64,000 bases of DNA from Schauerella fraxinea. GTDB taxonomy: Bacteria; Pseudomonadota; Gammaproteobacteria; Burkholderiales; Burkholderiaceae_B. The notes beneath the pieces were generated by a model. It made no database searches. It was not told the DNA's origin and saw only the letters and a program-made list of their open reading frames with translations. Location of the stretch: positions 1,612,001 through 1,676,000 of the forward strand of contig JAVDKK010000001.1 of assembly GCA_030849945.1 (NCBI GenBank). The letters are read 5' to 3'. Position 1 is the stretch's first letter; each line of letters opens with the position of its first letter. Position numbers and translations under genes: made by a program. Shown one piece after another: positions 44,704-53,801 of this stretch.

Positions 44704-44885
44704 GCAATGCGATCAGGTCAGCGCCGGGCGCGTCCGATCAACGCAATGCGTTCAGGTATGCGCCTAGTTCGTCCGATCAGGGGAATGCGATCAGGTCAGC
44801 GTCGGATGCGCACGATCGAGGCAATGCGTTCAGGGCTTTGCATAGTTCGTCCGATCAAGGCAATGCGCCCAAAATCTCTGACGCG
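44704..44885. repeat. 39-bp tandem array ending in the iclR 3' end
   Basis: Four full 39-bp units start at 44704, 44743, 44782 and 44821, each opening G(C/G)AATGCG(A/T)TCAGG and closing TCCGATCA or CACGATCG. A partial fifth begins at 44860. Units 1 and 3 and units 2 and 4 are more alike, suggesting growth by duplication of a two-unit block. The last junction contains the TGA of the IclR gene (complement of 44855-44857). Confidence 0.88.
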
Positions 44886-45742
44886 CTTTGCCGCAGATGC
44901 CAGTTCGCATAAGCCTGGCTATTCAATTGGGTCGACAGCGCTGCTGCGCAATGCTGCAGCATCTCCACCTGCGCCCGGCGCGGCGGGTTGGGAATATTCT
45001 GGATCGATCCCACAATCGACAGCACGCCGGCGAGTTGATCGCCATTGCGAAAGATGGGCACCGCAACGGTATTCACGCCCAGCATCATTTCGCCGTCGGA
45101 CACCTCATAGAACTGATGCCGAATGATCTCGAGCCGCTCGCGAATCTTGGCCGGATCGATCATCGATAGGTTGGTTTCGGCCAGCAGCGGCTCGGCCAGT
45201 CGCGACTCTTGCAATGCCTTGGGCGCGAAGGCCAAGGTGAGGCGGCCGAGCGCCGAGCAGTGCGGCAGCGGCCGGTTGCCGGGCTTCACGCTGATCAAGA
45301 TCCGCGCGTAGATGTTGTCGGCAGTGGCGATCACCATCGGGGTCGCGTTGATCGGCACGGCCAATACTGCCGTCTCCCTGAGCTCGTCACGAATCTGAAT
45401 CATGTACGGCTCGGCACGCGCGCGTAGATCGAACTGATTGCCCGCGGCCTCTCCCAACTGAAACACGCGCCAACCCAGGTGATAGCGATCGGTGGCTTGC
45501 TCCTGCTCGATTAGGCCCATTTCCTTCAGCGTCGACAAATGCCGGTGAATGCGGGGTTTCGTTTCGCCCAAGGCGTCGGCGAGTTCGGTCACGCCCATCG
45601 GGCGCTGCTGCGCGGCGAGCTCATCGAGCACGCGAACGGCCACTTTGACGGCCTCGACGGAGTTTGGATTCTTTTCAGCCATGGTGGCGCTGGTTCTGAC
45701 GAACGCGGGTGTGTGAGCGGGCAAGGCCGAATTCTGACGCAT
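44855..45742 (-). CDS. IclR-family transcriptional regulator
   Basis: 295 aa from the ATG at 45742, chosen because GGAG lies 6 bp upstream; the frame reaches 45772. The N-terminal winged helix (VTELADALGETKPRIHRHLSTLKEMGLI) and C-terminal GAF-like effector domain (HCSALGRLTLAF, GVNTVAVPIFRNGDQLAGVLSIVG) are complete. It faces the ten-gene CobW-amidohydrolase-Liv-PrpD run and is its likely regulator. Its stop codon lies inside a repeat array. Confidence 0.92.
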   Translation of the reverse strand: MRQNSALPAHTPAFVRTSATMAEKNPNSVEAVKVAVRVLDELAAQQRPMGVTELADALGETKPRIHRHLSTLKEMGLIEQEQATDRYHLGWRVFQLGEAAGNQFDLRARAEPYMIQIRDELRETAVLAVPINATPMVIATADNIYARILISVKPGNRPLPHCSALGRLTLAFAPKALQESRLAEPLLAETNLSMIDPAKIRERLEIIRHQFYEVSDGEMMLGVNTVAVPIFRNGDQLAGVLSIVGSIQNIPNPPRRAQVEMLQHCAAALSTQLNSQAYANWHLRQSASEILGALP

Positions 45743-45807
45743 TTCATCTCCAGACACCGGCTTTCGCGCCATCCGCTACGGTTGCACGCCGATTTGTAAC
45801 GTTAAAA

Positions 45808-45870
45808 GATATTGAATTCCGGCTAGCGTAACCTCAATTTCGTCGTTATGCTTGTCGATATTGAATATCG
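45808..45870. promoter_or_regulatory. Putative IclR operators in the divergent promoter
   Basis: CGATATTGAATATCG at 45856-45870 is a perfect palindrome about a central G. GATATTGAATTC at 45808-45819 shares its core, and a further GATATTC lies at about 45889. Repeated sites of this kind between iclR and its target operon are typical of IclR control; binding is inferred. Confidence 0.6.
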
Positions 45871-45966
45871 CTGTACGTAACATGAGGCGATATTCTCGAT
45901 GACTCGGCCGCTGCCAGCAGTCTTGGCGATGTGCGGTTAGCCCACCTTGACGCCCAACCGACCAAG

Positions 45967-47175
45967 ATGCGAATCGACTGCGATCTACTCACCGGATTTC
46001 TAGGCAGCGGCAAGACCACGCTGCTCAACGCCTGGTTGCGCGCGCCAGAATCGGCGGGCACCGCCGTGGTGGTCAACGAAGTGGGCGACATCGGCATCGA
46101 TCAGTTGGTGTTGGCGGAAGTGGCGGAAAACGTGCTGCTGCTCGAGTCGGGTTGCCTGTGCTGCACGTTGAGTGGATCGCTGCGCGAAACGCTGCTGAAT
46201 GTTGTGGCGGTGGCGCGCGCTAATGGCACCGCCTTGACGCGCATCGTGATCGAAACCACCGGGTTGGCCGAACCGTTGCCGATCCTGCACTCGCTGCTGG
46301 GCGACAAGCTTTTGACCGAAACGATGCGGCTCAATCAGGTGATCGTGACGGTGGATGGGGCGCAGGGGCTGCGGCAACTGCGCACGCAACCAGAGTCCGT
46401 GCGGCAACTGGCGGCGGCCGAGGTGGTGGTCATCACGAAAACGGATCTTGCCGACGCGGCGGCGTTGGAGGCGTTGACGCACGCGATTGCAGGCGCGAAT
46501 CCCCTGGCGCACGTGCTGACCTGCACGTCGGGCGATGAGGCGGTTGCGGTGTTTACGCAGCAGGGCGGTGCGCGGCAGTGGGATGCGGTGCGCGATGGAT
46601 CCGCGTCTGCTCAAGGGCTCGCCGGGCTGGACCGCAAGGCGCATGACGCACATCACGCACACGGCAAATACATCGAACAAGAAGCGCCTGAGGCGCATGA
46701 CGCGAACGCGGGCAATGCCGATGTCGACCACGACGACCACGACCACGACCACGACCTCGATCACGACCACGACCCCGATGACGATCACGATCACGCCTTT
46801 CACGAACGTGTGAGCACCGTGAGTTTCTATCTCGACGGTCCCATCACGTGGGCCGGCATTGCGGCGTGGTGGCATCTCGTCTCGCGGCATTACGGCGATG
46901 ACCTGCTGCGCTGCAAAGGCTTGCTGCGCGTTGAAGACGCCCGTCCGCCGCAGATCTTTCTCCAAACCGTGGGCCGTGAGTTTCATCGGCCCGAGCCGAT
47001 CGACCATTGGCCGAGCGACGATCAACGCTCGCGGCTTGTCTGCATCGGCGTTGGCATCGATCGCAGCTGGCTCGCCCACAGTTTGGCGGCGCTGCGCATC
47101 GATGAACCCGGCTTGTTGCCGCCGGATCTTGCGGCGCTCGATTCCCTTATTCCCCAACCTTCGGAGAGCCGTTGA
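45967..47175 (+). CDS. CobW/COG0523-family GTPase, probable metallochaperone
   Basis: About 402 aa. The GTPase motifs are FLGSGKTTLL (Walker A), NEVGDIGID and TKTD, and the metal-binding CXCC is GCLCC. A His/Asp-rich loop of about 25 residues near position 260 should hold several Zn2+ or other ions, and a CobW_C domain follows. Family members deliver metal to client enzymes; here the amidohydrolase whose ATG overlaps its stop is the obvious client. I prefer the ATG at 45967 because the domain begins at once; a GTG at 45931 is also open. Confidence 0.88.
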   Translation: MRIDCDLLTGFLGSGKTTLLNAWLRAPESAGTAVVVNEVGDIGIDQLVLAEVAENVLLLESGCLCCTLSGSLRETLLNVVAVARANGTALTRIVIETTGLAEPLPILHSLLGDKLLTETMRLNQVIVTVDGAQGLRQLRTQPESVRQLAAAEVVVITKTDLADAAALEALTHAIAGANPLAHVLTCTSGDEAVAVFTQQGGARQWDAVRDGSASAQGLAGLDRKAHDAHHAHGKYIEQEAPEAHDANAGNADVDHDDHDHDHDLDHDHDPDDDHDHAFHERVSTVSFYLDGPITWAGIAAWWHLVSRHYGDDLLRCKGLLRVEDARPPQIFLQTVGREFHRPEPIDHWPSDDQRSRLVCIGVGIDRSWLAHSLAALRIDEPGLLPPDLAALDSLIPQPSESR

Positions 47176-48545
47176 TGGCCACGGATTTTGTCTTGCGCGG
47201 CGGCATTGCGGTCGATGCCGATACGGATGGCCAAGCACTCGACGTGCTGGTCAAGGATGGCCGCATTGCGGCGCGGTTGTTGCCGGGCACACCTGTGGCC
47301 GAGGGCACGCCCGAGATATCGGCCCAGGGACTGCATGTGTTTCCCGGCTTGATCGATGCGCACGTGCACTTCGGGTTTGGCGAGAAGATCACCGAGTACG
47401 AAACTGAAACGGTGTATGCGGCTCAAGGCGGCTTTACGACCGTGCTGGGCTATTTCCTCAATAATGAGGACTACACCGAGGTGTATCGCCGCGAGCAGGA
47501 ATATGCGCGCACGCGGGCGTATGTGGATTACGGCTTTCACTTCAGCGTCGCCAACGAGATGCATGTGCGCGAGCTCTCGGAGTACGTGAACAAATACGGC
47601 GTGACCTCGTTCAAGTACTTCATGAATTTCAAGGGCGAGGAAGGCCGCTATCTCGGGCTGGACGGCACCGACGACGGCTACTTCTACGATCTGTTGAGCG
47701 AAGCTGCGCGGCTGGGCGACATCAAGGTGGTGTGCCACACCGAAAATATCGAAATCGTGAACCGCATCCGCCGGCGTTTGCAGGCCGAGGGGCGGGACAC
47801 ACTCAAGGACTGGTCGGCGTCCAAGCCCGCGTTTACCGAGTCGGAAAGCTGCGTGCGGGCGATGTATTTCGCCGAGCATCTGGGGGCGCGGATCTATATC
47901 CCGCATCTGAGCACCCGGCTGGCACTCGACGAGGTGCGTGCGTGGCGCAAGCGCTACGAGCACGTGCATGTGGAAACCTGCCCGCATTACCTCACGCACG
48001 ATGAGGACTCGGATATCGGTTCGCTGGGTAAAGCCAATCCGCCGTTTCGTTCGAAAGACGACGTGGACGCGATGTGGGAAGGCCTGCGCGATGGCAGCAT
48101 CGATGTGGTGGCTTCCGATCATGTGCCGCGCAAGAAGGCCACCAAGGAACGGCCGCTGTGGCTGGCGTCGCAAGGGTTTCCCGGCACGGCAACGATCCTG
48201 CCCGTGCTGCTCTCCGAGGGCTATCACAAGGGGCGGTTGGGATTGGCACGCATTGCCGATCTGCTCACGCGCGGGCCCGCACGGATCTTCAATCTCGATC
48301 CCAAGAAAGGCTCGCTCGCCGTGGGCGCCGATGCCGATCTCACGCTGGTCGATCTCGAACGCAGCCGCGTGGTGCGTGCCGAAGAACTCGGGTCGTATTC
48401 CGACTACAGCCTGTATGACGGTTGGGATCTGAAGGGGTGGCCCGTACGCACGATCGTGCGCGGCGAGACCGTGATGCAGGACGGCAAGATGGTGGGCAAA
48501 CCAGGATATGGGCGCTATCTCTCGCGCAAGGTGAATGCGAAATGA
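47175..48545 (+). CDS. Cyclic amidohydrolase (dihydropyrimidinase/hydantoinase-like)
   Basis: 456 aa, metal-dependent hydrolase that opens a cyclic amide ring. Binuclear-site residues are visible: HVH in LIDAHVHFG (about residue 60), the carboxylated Lys in FKYFMNFKG (about 150), His in VCHTEN, His in YIPHLST and Asp in ASDHVP. The loops differ from classical D-hydantoinase (DVHTHF), dihydroorotase and allantoinase, so the ring substrate is open. GAGAG precedes the ATG, which overlaps the CobW stop. Confidence 0.85.
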   Translation: MATDFVLRGGIAVDADTDGQALDVLVKDGRIAARLLPGTPVAEGTPEISAQGLHVFPGLIDAHVHFGFGEKITEYETETVYAAQGGFTTVLGYFLNNEDYTEVYRREQEYARTRAYVDYGFHFSVANEMHVRELSEYVNKYGVTSFKYFMNFKGEEGRYLGLDGTDDGYFYDLLSEAARLGDIKVVCHTENIEIVNRIRRRLQAEGRDTLKDWSASKPAFTESESCVRAMYFAEHLGARIYIPHLSTRLALDEVRAWRKRYEHVHVETCPHYLTHDEDSDIGSLGKANPPFRSKDDVDAMWEGLRDGSIDVVASDHVPRKKATKERPLWLASQGFPGTATILPVLLSEGYHKGRLGLARIADLLTRGPARIFNLDPKKGSLAVGADADLTLVDLERSRVVRAEELGSYSDYSLYDGWDLKGWPVRTIVRGETVMQDGKMVGKPGYGRYLSRKVNAK

Positions 48546-49249
48546 ATGACGTAACGACGAAACCGTGGGACAACATCATCAGCGAAGATGAGCAACGTGC
48601 TTATCGGGCGGCGGGCTTCGGCCGACCCTCCGGTTTGGGCGTGCGGCCCGCGCTGTTGATCATCGATGTGCAGTACCGCACTGTGGGTACGACACCGCGA
48701 CCGTTCTGGGAGTCAATCAAGGAGTTTCCAACGAGCTGCGGTGATGTGGGCTGGAAGGCGGTGGGGAATATCGCCAAGCTGCTGGCGACCTTTCGCGAGC
48801 GCGGTTGGCCGGTGCTGTATCCGCACGTGGCGCCCAAGACGTCTACCGATGCCGGTCGGCTGGCCGACAAGGTGCCGTCGATCATGACGATTCCCGCGCA
48901 CGGCTACGACTTCGTCAAAGAGGTGGCACCGCAAGCAGGTGATGTGCTGCTGCCCAAGAAACATCCCAGCGCTTTCTTCGGTACGGCGCTGGCCAGCCAT
49001 CTGATCGACCTGCAGGCCGACACGTTGATCGTGACGGGCTGCACCACCAGCGGCTGCGTGCGTGGCAGCGTGGTCGATGCATTCTCACTGAATTTCCGCG
49101 TATTTGTGCCGCAAGACGCGGTGTATGACCGCAGTCAGGTATCGCATGCCGTGAATCTGTTCGACATGTCGGAGAAGTATGCCGATGTGGGCACTACCGA
49201 GTCGATTATCGCCAGTTTGCAAAACGTTGGCCGCAAGGCCCAAGCCTAA
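48542..49249 (+). CDS. Isochorismatase-fold cysteine amidohydrolase
   Basis: 235 aa, overlapping the preceding gene by ATGA. The Asp-Lys-Cys triad is in LLIIDVQ, LPKKHPSAFFGT and VTGCTTSGCV. The N-terminal lead (AYRAAGFGRPSGLGVRPALL) resembles N-carbamoylsarcosine amidase and maleamate amidase rather than true isochorismatase. Directly after a ring-opening enzyme it would logically hydrolyse the open-chain carbamoyl or amide product, releasing ammonia. The substrate is inferred from order only. Confidence 0.85.
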   Translation: MNDVTTKPWDNIISEDEQRAYRAAGFGRPSGLGVRPALLIIDVQYRTVGTTPRPFWESIKEFPTSCGDVGWKAVGNIAKLLATFRERGWPVLYPHVAPKTSTDAGRLADKVPSIMTIPAHGYDFVKEVAPQAGDVLLPKKHPSAFFGTALASHLIDLQADTLIVTGCTTSGCVRGSVVDAFSLNFRVFVPQDAVYDRSQVSHAVNLFDMSEKYADVGTTESIIASLQNVGRKAQA

Positions 49250-49272
49250 TCATGTTCGTGGGGAAAACAATC

Positions 49273-50433
49273 ATGAAGAATCTACGTCGAAGCCTCATTG
49301 TGTCGTTGGCGGCGGTTGCTGCCACCATCGGCTTGTCGGGCCAGGTGATGGCGCAAACGGCCAAAGAGCCGCTGCGTTTCGGGCTTGCGATGCCCTTGAC
49401 GGGATCGCAAGCGCTGTTTGGTGCGGATCAGGCCAAGGCCGCGCAGTGGGCGGTGGACGACATCAATGCCAAGGGCGGCGTGGATGGCCACAAGCTCGAA
49501 ATGATCCTGCTCGATACGCAAGCGGATCCGCGATTGGGCATCAATGCCGTCAATCGTTTAGTGAACGTCGATCGCGTGCCGGTCTTCGGCACGGCATGGA
49601 GTGCAGTGGTGAAAGCCGTGGCACCGATCGCCAATCGCAGCGAAGTGCTGGGCTTGAGCGTGGGCGCGAATTCGCCCGAGATCGCCAAGCTGGGCGACTA
49701 TATCTACACCACCTATCCGCTGGCCGACGTAGACGTGGTGGCGCAAGCCCGCTACGCGCGTGAAACGCTGAAGAAAGAGCGCGCCGCCGTGCTGTACATC
49801 CACAACGATAGCGGTGTGGAAGGCGCGAAGATCTATCGCGAGGCCTTCGAGAAGTTGGGCGGCAAAGTGGTCGCGTACGAAGCCTACGATGCACAATCCA
49901 CGGACTACACCGGCGCGCTGTTGAAGGTGCGTGCATCCAATCCCGAGATCATCCACATCCAGGGGCTGGTATCGGATCTGCCGCAGGTGGTGGCGCAGTT
50001 GCGCCAGTTGGGGCTGAAGCAACCGATCTCCACCTACTCCGCCGGCTACAACCCCAAGATCGTGGCGCAATTGGGTGCCGCGGCCGAAGGCATGCTGGTG
50101 TCGGCCCTGGCGCCGTCAGCCGAGCAAAACCCGCGCATTGCCGAGTTCGTTGCGCGCTGGCAGAAGACGGAAGGACGCGTGCCCAACGGCCTGCCGTACA
50201 CCCAATATCTGTACGACATGCCGTACCTGATCGCCAATCTGTACAGCCATCTGCTCAAGAACAGCCAGCCGTTGACAGGTGCCAATATGCGTCGCGCGTT
50301 GGTCGACATCGGTACCTTCGATCTGCCGATGACCGGCAAGCTTGAAGTGGGCGCCGATCACCGCGTCAACAAGCCGGTGTATCTGTTCGAGGTCAAGGGC
50401 GGGCAGTTCGTGCCGGTTGCGACCATCCAATAA
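49273..50433 (+). CDS. Branched-chain-amino-acid-type ABC receptor (LivK-like)
   Basis: 386 aa from the ATG at 49273, with a signal peptide ending QVMAQT. Type I periplasmic receptor of the Leu/Ile/Val family: RFGLAMPLTGSQALFGADQAKAA, AVNRLVNVDRVPVFGTAWSAV, and VLYIHNDSGVEGAK. This family transports amides and aromatic or cyclic acids as often as amino acids. First gene of a complete importer, embedded between hydrolases and dehydratases, so it presumably binds the pathway substrate. Confidence 0.92.
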   Translation: MKNLRRSLIVSLAAVAATIGLSGQVMAQTAKEPLRFGLAMPLTGSQALFGADQAKAAQWAVDDINAKGGVDGHKLEMILLDTQADPRLGINAVNRLVNVDRVPVFGTAWSAVVKAVAPIANRSEVLGLSVGANSPEIAKLGDYIYTTYPLADVDVVAQARYARETLKKERAAVLYIHNDSGVEGAKIYREAFEKLGGKVVAYEAYDAQSTDYTGALLKVRASNPEIIHIQGLVSDLPQVVAQLRQLGLKQPISTYSAGYNPKIVAQLGAAAEGMLVSALAPSAEQNPRIAEFVARWQKTEGRVPNGLPYTQYLYDMPYLIANLYSHLLKNSQPLTGANMRRALVDIGTFDLPMTGKLEVGADHRVNKPVYLFEVKGGQFVPVATIQ

Positions 50434-50480
50434 AAACAGCCACGCGCGGGCAACGTGCCGGCGCGACAAGGGGAGCAGCG

Positions 50481-51401
50481 ATGCTGGATTTCCAGACGCT
50501 AATGCAGATCTTCTGGACGGGTCTAGCCAACTCGAGCTACGCGGTGCTGTTGGCCGCGGCGTTCGCGCTGGTGTTGAAGGTGGTCAAGGTATGGAACTTT
50601 GCCCAGGCCGGATTGATGGGGATTGCCTACTACACGATGTATGCGGCGATTCAGAAATTCGGTTTGCCCGGGTCGGTGGCGCTGGCGCTGGGCGCGCTGG
50701 CCGCCATTGCCGCGGCGTTGGCGATGGAGGTGTTTGGATTGCAAACCTTCCGCCGCCGTCACTCGCCGCCGCTTACTTTCTTCATCTTCACCTTGGTGCT
50801 GTCGGAACTGGTGCAGTATCTGCTCGCCATGGTTGCAGGCACCGAGCCGGTGTCGCTTGCCGCCACGCTCATGTCCACGTCTCACATCGTGGGCGGTGTG
50901 GTCATCAGCGAATGGGACCTCAAGGCGATCGCCACTACAGCAGTGTTGATGGGCTTGTTGTATCTCGTGATGCATCGGTCGCGGCAGGGGCAGTTCATGA
51001 TCGCGGCTGCCGATAACCCCCATCTCTCGCGCTTGTACGGCATCAACGTGCGGCGGGTGTATGCCGTGACTTTCGTGATCGCAGCCATCTTGATCGCGGT
51101 GGGCATGTATTTGTTTGGCACGCGGGCATCGATGGTGCCCAATACGCCGCTCGAAATGATGCTCTTCGCCGTGATTGCGGCCTTGCTGGGTGGCATGGGC
51201 AATGTATTTGGCGCGGCCATCGCGGCGGTATTCCTGGGGCTCTTGCGTGCCTTCAGCATTCTGGTGATTCCCTCCGCCTGGCAAAGCTTGATCCTGTACG
51301 CGTTGCTTTTCATCACCATCCTGTTCTTCCCGCAGGGCGTGCGCATCAAGCGTCGCGCGCGTAAACCCGCCACGGCCGCCGCACCCGCGGCCGGCGTCTG
51401 A
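50481..51401 (+). CDS. Liv-type ABC permease 1 (LivH-like)
   Basis: 306 aa inner-membrane permease with about eight hydrophobic helices. LivH landmarks are GLANSSYAVLLAAAFALVLKVVKVWNFAQAG near the N-terminus and AALLGGMGNVFGAAIAAVFLGLL near the C-terminus. GGGGAGCAGCG gives a strong ribosome site. Ends with a basic, Ala-rich cytoplasmic tail. Confidence 0.92.
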   Translation: MLDFQTLMQIFWTGLANSSYAVLLAAAFALVLKVVKVWNFAQAGLMGIAYYTMYAAIQKFGLPGSVALALGALAAIAAALAMEVFGLQTFRRRHSPPLTFFIFTLVLSELVQYLLAMVAGTEPVSLAATLMSTSHIVGGVVISEWDLKAIATTAVLMGLLYLVMHRSRQGQFMIAAADNPHLSRLYGINVRRVYAVTFVIAAILIAVGMYLFGTRASMVPNTPLEMMLFAVIAALLGGMGNVFGAAIAAVFLGLLRAFSILVIPSAWQSLILYALLFITILFFPQGVRIKRRARKPATAAAPAAGV

Positions 51402-51421
51402 ACAGCGTACGGAGTCGCATC

Positions 51422-52297
51422 ATGGAATATGTCGCGTCATTGCTGGTGCTGGTCGGGCTGTATGTGATCCTGGCCTCCAGCTTCAACCTCATCATTGGAT
51501 TCGGCGGGCTGATCACCATCGCCCATCCGATTTTCTTCGCGCTTGGCGCCTACACGGTGGGTGTGTTGAGCACCCAGTTCGGGTTGCACCCTGTGCTCAG
51601 CGTGGCGGCGGGCTTCGCCATTTCGATGGCGTTCTCGTTCATGCTGTCTTTGCCATCGCTGCGGATCTCGGGCGACTACCTGTTGATCACCAGTATCGGC
51701 TTTCAACTCGGGCTATTGGAGATCATCAAGAACCTCGATTTCGTGGGCGGCGCAAGCGGACTAGGCGGCATTCCCAATGTGGTGCAGGGCAATCGCAATC
51801 TCGTGTTCGCAGGCATTGCGCTCACGATCGCGCTCGTGGTGGTGCTGGCAATCCGCGCGCTGGTGCGTGGGCCTTACGGCCGCGCGATCCAGGCGATGCG
51901 CGACGATGAGCTCGCGTTTCTGGCCTTGGGCCGTAATGCCATGAATATCAAGATCGCAATCTTTGCCTTGGGGTCGGGTGTGGCCGGCATCGCCGGTGGG
52001 CTGTATGCCTACTACTACCAGTACGTCACGCCGGATCAATTTCAGATCCTGCAGTCGGCCATGATTCTCACGATGGTCGTGGTGGGCGGCATGGGGTCGG
52101 TGCTCGGTCCGGTTGTGGGCGCGGTGCTGCTGTTGCTGTTGCCCGAGGCCATCACCTTTCTCAATTTGCCCTCCGGCATCATGGGGCCGTTGCAAGGCGT
52201 GATCTTTACCTCGCTGGTGATCCTGTTTCTGTTCTTGCGCCCGCAAGGACTGGTGGCCTCTGCCAAAAGCAGCGCGGCACATGGAGGTCAATCATGA
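51422..52297 (+). CDS. Liv-type ABC permease 2 (LivM-like)
   Basis: 291 aa, about eight membrane helices. LivM landmarks: LASSFNLIIGFGGLITIAHPIFFALGAY, and the coupling loop GRAIQAMRDDELAFLALGRN followed by GVAGGLYAYYYQYVTPDQF. Overlaps the ATPase gene downstream by ATGA. Confidence 0.92.
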   Translation: MEYVASLLVLVGLYVILASSFNLIIGFGGLITIAHPIFFALGAYTVGVLSTQFGLHPVLSVAAGFAISMAFSFMLSLPSLRISGDYLLITSIGFQLGLLEIIKNLDFVGGASGLGGIPNVVQGNRNLVFAGIALTIALVVVLAIRALVRGPYGRAIQAMRDDELAFLALGRNAMNIKIAIFALGSGVAGIAGGLYAYYYQYVTPDQFQILQSAMILTMVVVGGMGSVLGPVVGAVLLLLLPEAITFLNLPSGIMGPLQGVIFTSLVILFLFLRPQGLVASAKSSAAHGGQS

Positions 52298-53052
52298 CAA
52301 CAGTGCTCAGCTTGAAAGGCGTATGCAAGCGCTTCGGCGGCGTGGTCGTCTCAGACAACATCGATCTCGAGATCCGCAGCGGCGAGATCCTGGGGCTGAT
52401 CGGCCCCAACGGTGCCGGCAAGACATCCTTGTTCAATTTGATCTCGGGTGTGGTGCCGGCCGACGCCGGCAGCATCGTGCTCGGCGACCGTACGCTCACC
52501 GGCCTGCCGCTGTATGCGCGTGCACGGCTAGGCGTGGCGCGCACATGGCAGCACATGCGCTTGTTTGGATCGTTATCGGTGCTGGACAACATGATGATCG
52601 CGCCGTCGCACTATCCCGGCGAGTCGTTGTGGCGCCTGATCACGGCCGGGCCGTCGGTCAAACGCGCGGAAGCGGCCACGCGCGAACGGGCGCACAAGAT
52701 CCTGGCGCGGATGAAGCTGGAGGCGTTGGCCGATGCGAACGTCAACGACATCACGTTCGGGCAGCAAAAACTGGTGGGCTTGGCGCGCGCGTTGATGAGC
52801 GAGGGACCATTGCTGCTGCTCGACGAACCCATGGCGGGCGTTGAGGGCATGGCGTACGAAACGATGCGCGACATCGTGCGCGAAGAGGCCGCTGCCGGTC
52901 GCGCGGTATGCGTGGTCGAGCACAACGTGTCGTTCATTCGCGACCTGTGCAATAGCGCGGTGTTCATGGCGCAAGGCCGCATTCTCGAACGCGGCGATGT
53001 GACGACGTTGCTGGAAAGCAAAACGCTGGCCGAACTCTACTTCGGGCAATAG
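52294..53052 (+). CDS. Liv-type ABC ATPase 1 (LivG-like)
   Basis: 252 aa. Walker A GPNGAGKTSLFN (about 41), Walker B LLLLDEPMAGVEG and the H-loop VEHN are present. The signature segment reads ITFGQQKLVGLARAL, a substitution of the usual SGGQQ-type motif (canonical LivG: LPYGQQRRLEIARAL), which is the normal LivG variant. It contains the QHMRLFGSLSVLDNMMIA helical insertion of LivG. Confidence 0.92.
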   Translation: MTTVLSLKGVCKRFGGVVVSDNIDLEIRSGEILGLIGPNGAGKTSLFNLISGVVPADAGSIVLGDRTLTGLPLYARARLGVARTWQHMRLFGSLSVLDNMMIAPSHYPGESLWRLITAGPSVKRAEAATRERAHKILARMKLEALADANVNDITFGQQKLVGLARALMSEGPLLLLDEPMAGVEGMAYETMRDIVREEAAAGRAVCVVEHNVSFIRDLCNSAVFMAQGRILERGDVTTLLESKTLAELYFGQ

Positions 53053-53079
53053 CGCGCGGTTGCGCGAGAGAGGATTCAG

Positions 53080-53775
53080 ATGCTTGAACTGAAGGGCGTC
53101 AATGCCCATTACGGCAAACTCCACGTGTTGCACGATCTGTCGCTCAGCGTGCCCGAAGGGCAACGGGTGGGGGTGTTCGGTCACAACGGTGCCGGCAAGA
53201 CGACGATGCTGCGTGCGTGCCTCGGCGATCTCGAAGGGTGCGAAGGCGACGTGCGTTATCGCGACCAACCGATTCGTGCCGGCGAGGTGCATCACAACGT
53301 GGCGTACGGCATGGCGTTTGTGCCGCAAGGCAATAACGTCTTTCGCGAGCTGCAGGTGGAGCAGAACCTCTCGATCGCCGGTTTGCGGCACGATGCCGCG
53401 GCGCGCAAGCGCGCATTCGATGAGGTCTATGCGCTCTTTCCGCTGCTTGCCGAGCGCAGCGAGCAGATCGCGGGCTCGCTGAGCGGCGGACAACAGCAGA
53501 TGCTGGCGCTGGGCATGGCGCTGATGACGCAGCCGTCGATTCTGCTGTTGGACGAACCGACGATCGGATTGGCGCCGGTGATCGTGCGCGATGTGTTGGC
53601 CACCGTGACGGAAATCAATCGCACGCGCGGCACCACTGTGGTCATCGTGGAGCAGAACGTGCAGGCCACGCTGCAGAACGTGGATCGGGCGGTGGTGATC
53701 AAGTCGGGCCGCGTGATCTACGACGGCGCGAGTGCCGAATTGCTCAAACAAGAAAGTTTGTGGGACCTGTTTTGA
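53080..53775 (+). CDS. Liv-type ABC ATPase 2 (LivF-like)
   Basis: 231 aa. Walker A GHNGAGKTTMLR, signature SLSGGQQQMLALGMAL, Walker B ILLLDEPTIGLAP and H-loop VEQNV are intact. It completes the five-gene LivKHMGF importer. The next gene may start by overlapping its stop (TTGA at 53772). Confidence 0.92.
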   Translation: MLELKGVNAHYGKLHVLHDLSLSVPEGQRVGVFGHNGAGKTTMLRACLGDLEGCEGDVRYRDQPIRAGEVHHNVAYGMAFVPQGNNVFRELQVEQNLSIAGLRHDAAARKRAFDEVYALFPLLAERSEQIAGSLSGGQQQMLALGMALMTQPSILLLDEPTIGLAPVIVRDVLATVTEINRTRGTTVVIVEQNVQATLQNVDRAVVIKSGRVIYDGASAELLKQESLWDLF

Positions 53776-53801
53776 GTACGCGCGATCTGGGGGCGAATGC
53801 A

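Noticed and set aside
44656..45126. Arg-rich repeat protein encoded by the 39-bp array
   Set aside because: The frame is open only because 39 is a multiple of three and then runs antisense to iclR. There is no ribosome site.
46000..48227. Long minus-strand open frames opposite the CobW and amidohydrolase genes
   Set aside because: High-GC shadows. The sense-strand proteins have complete motif sets.
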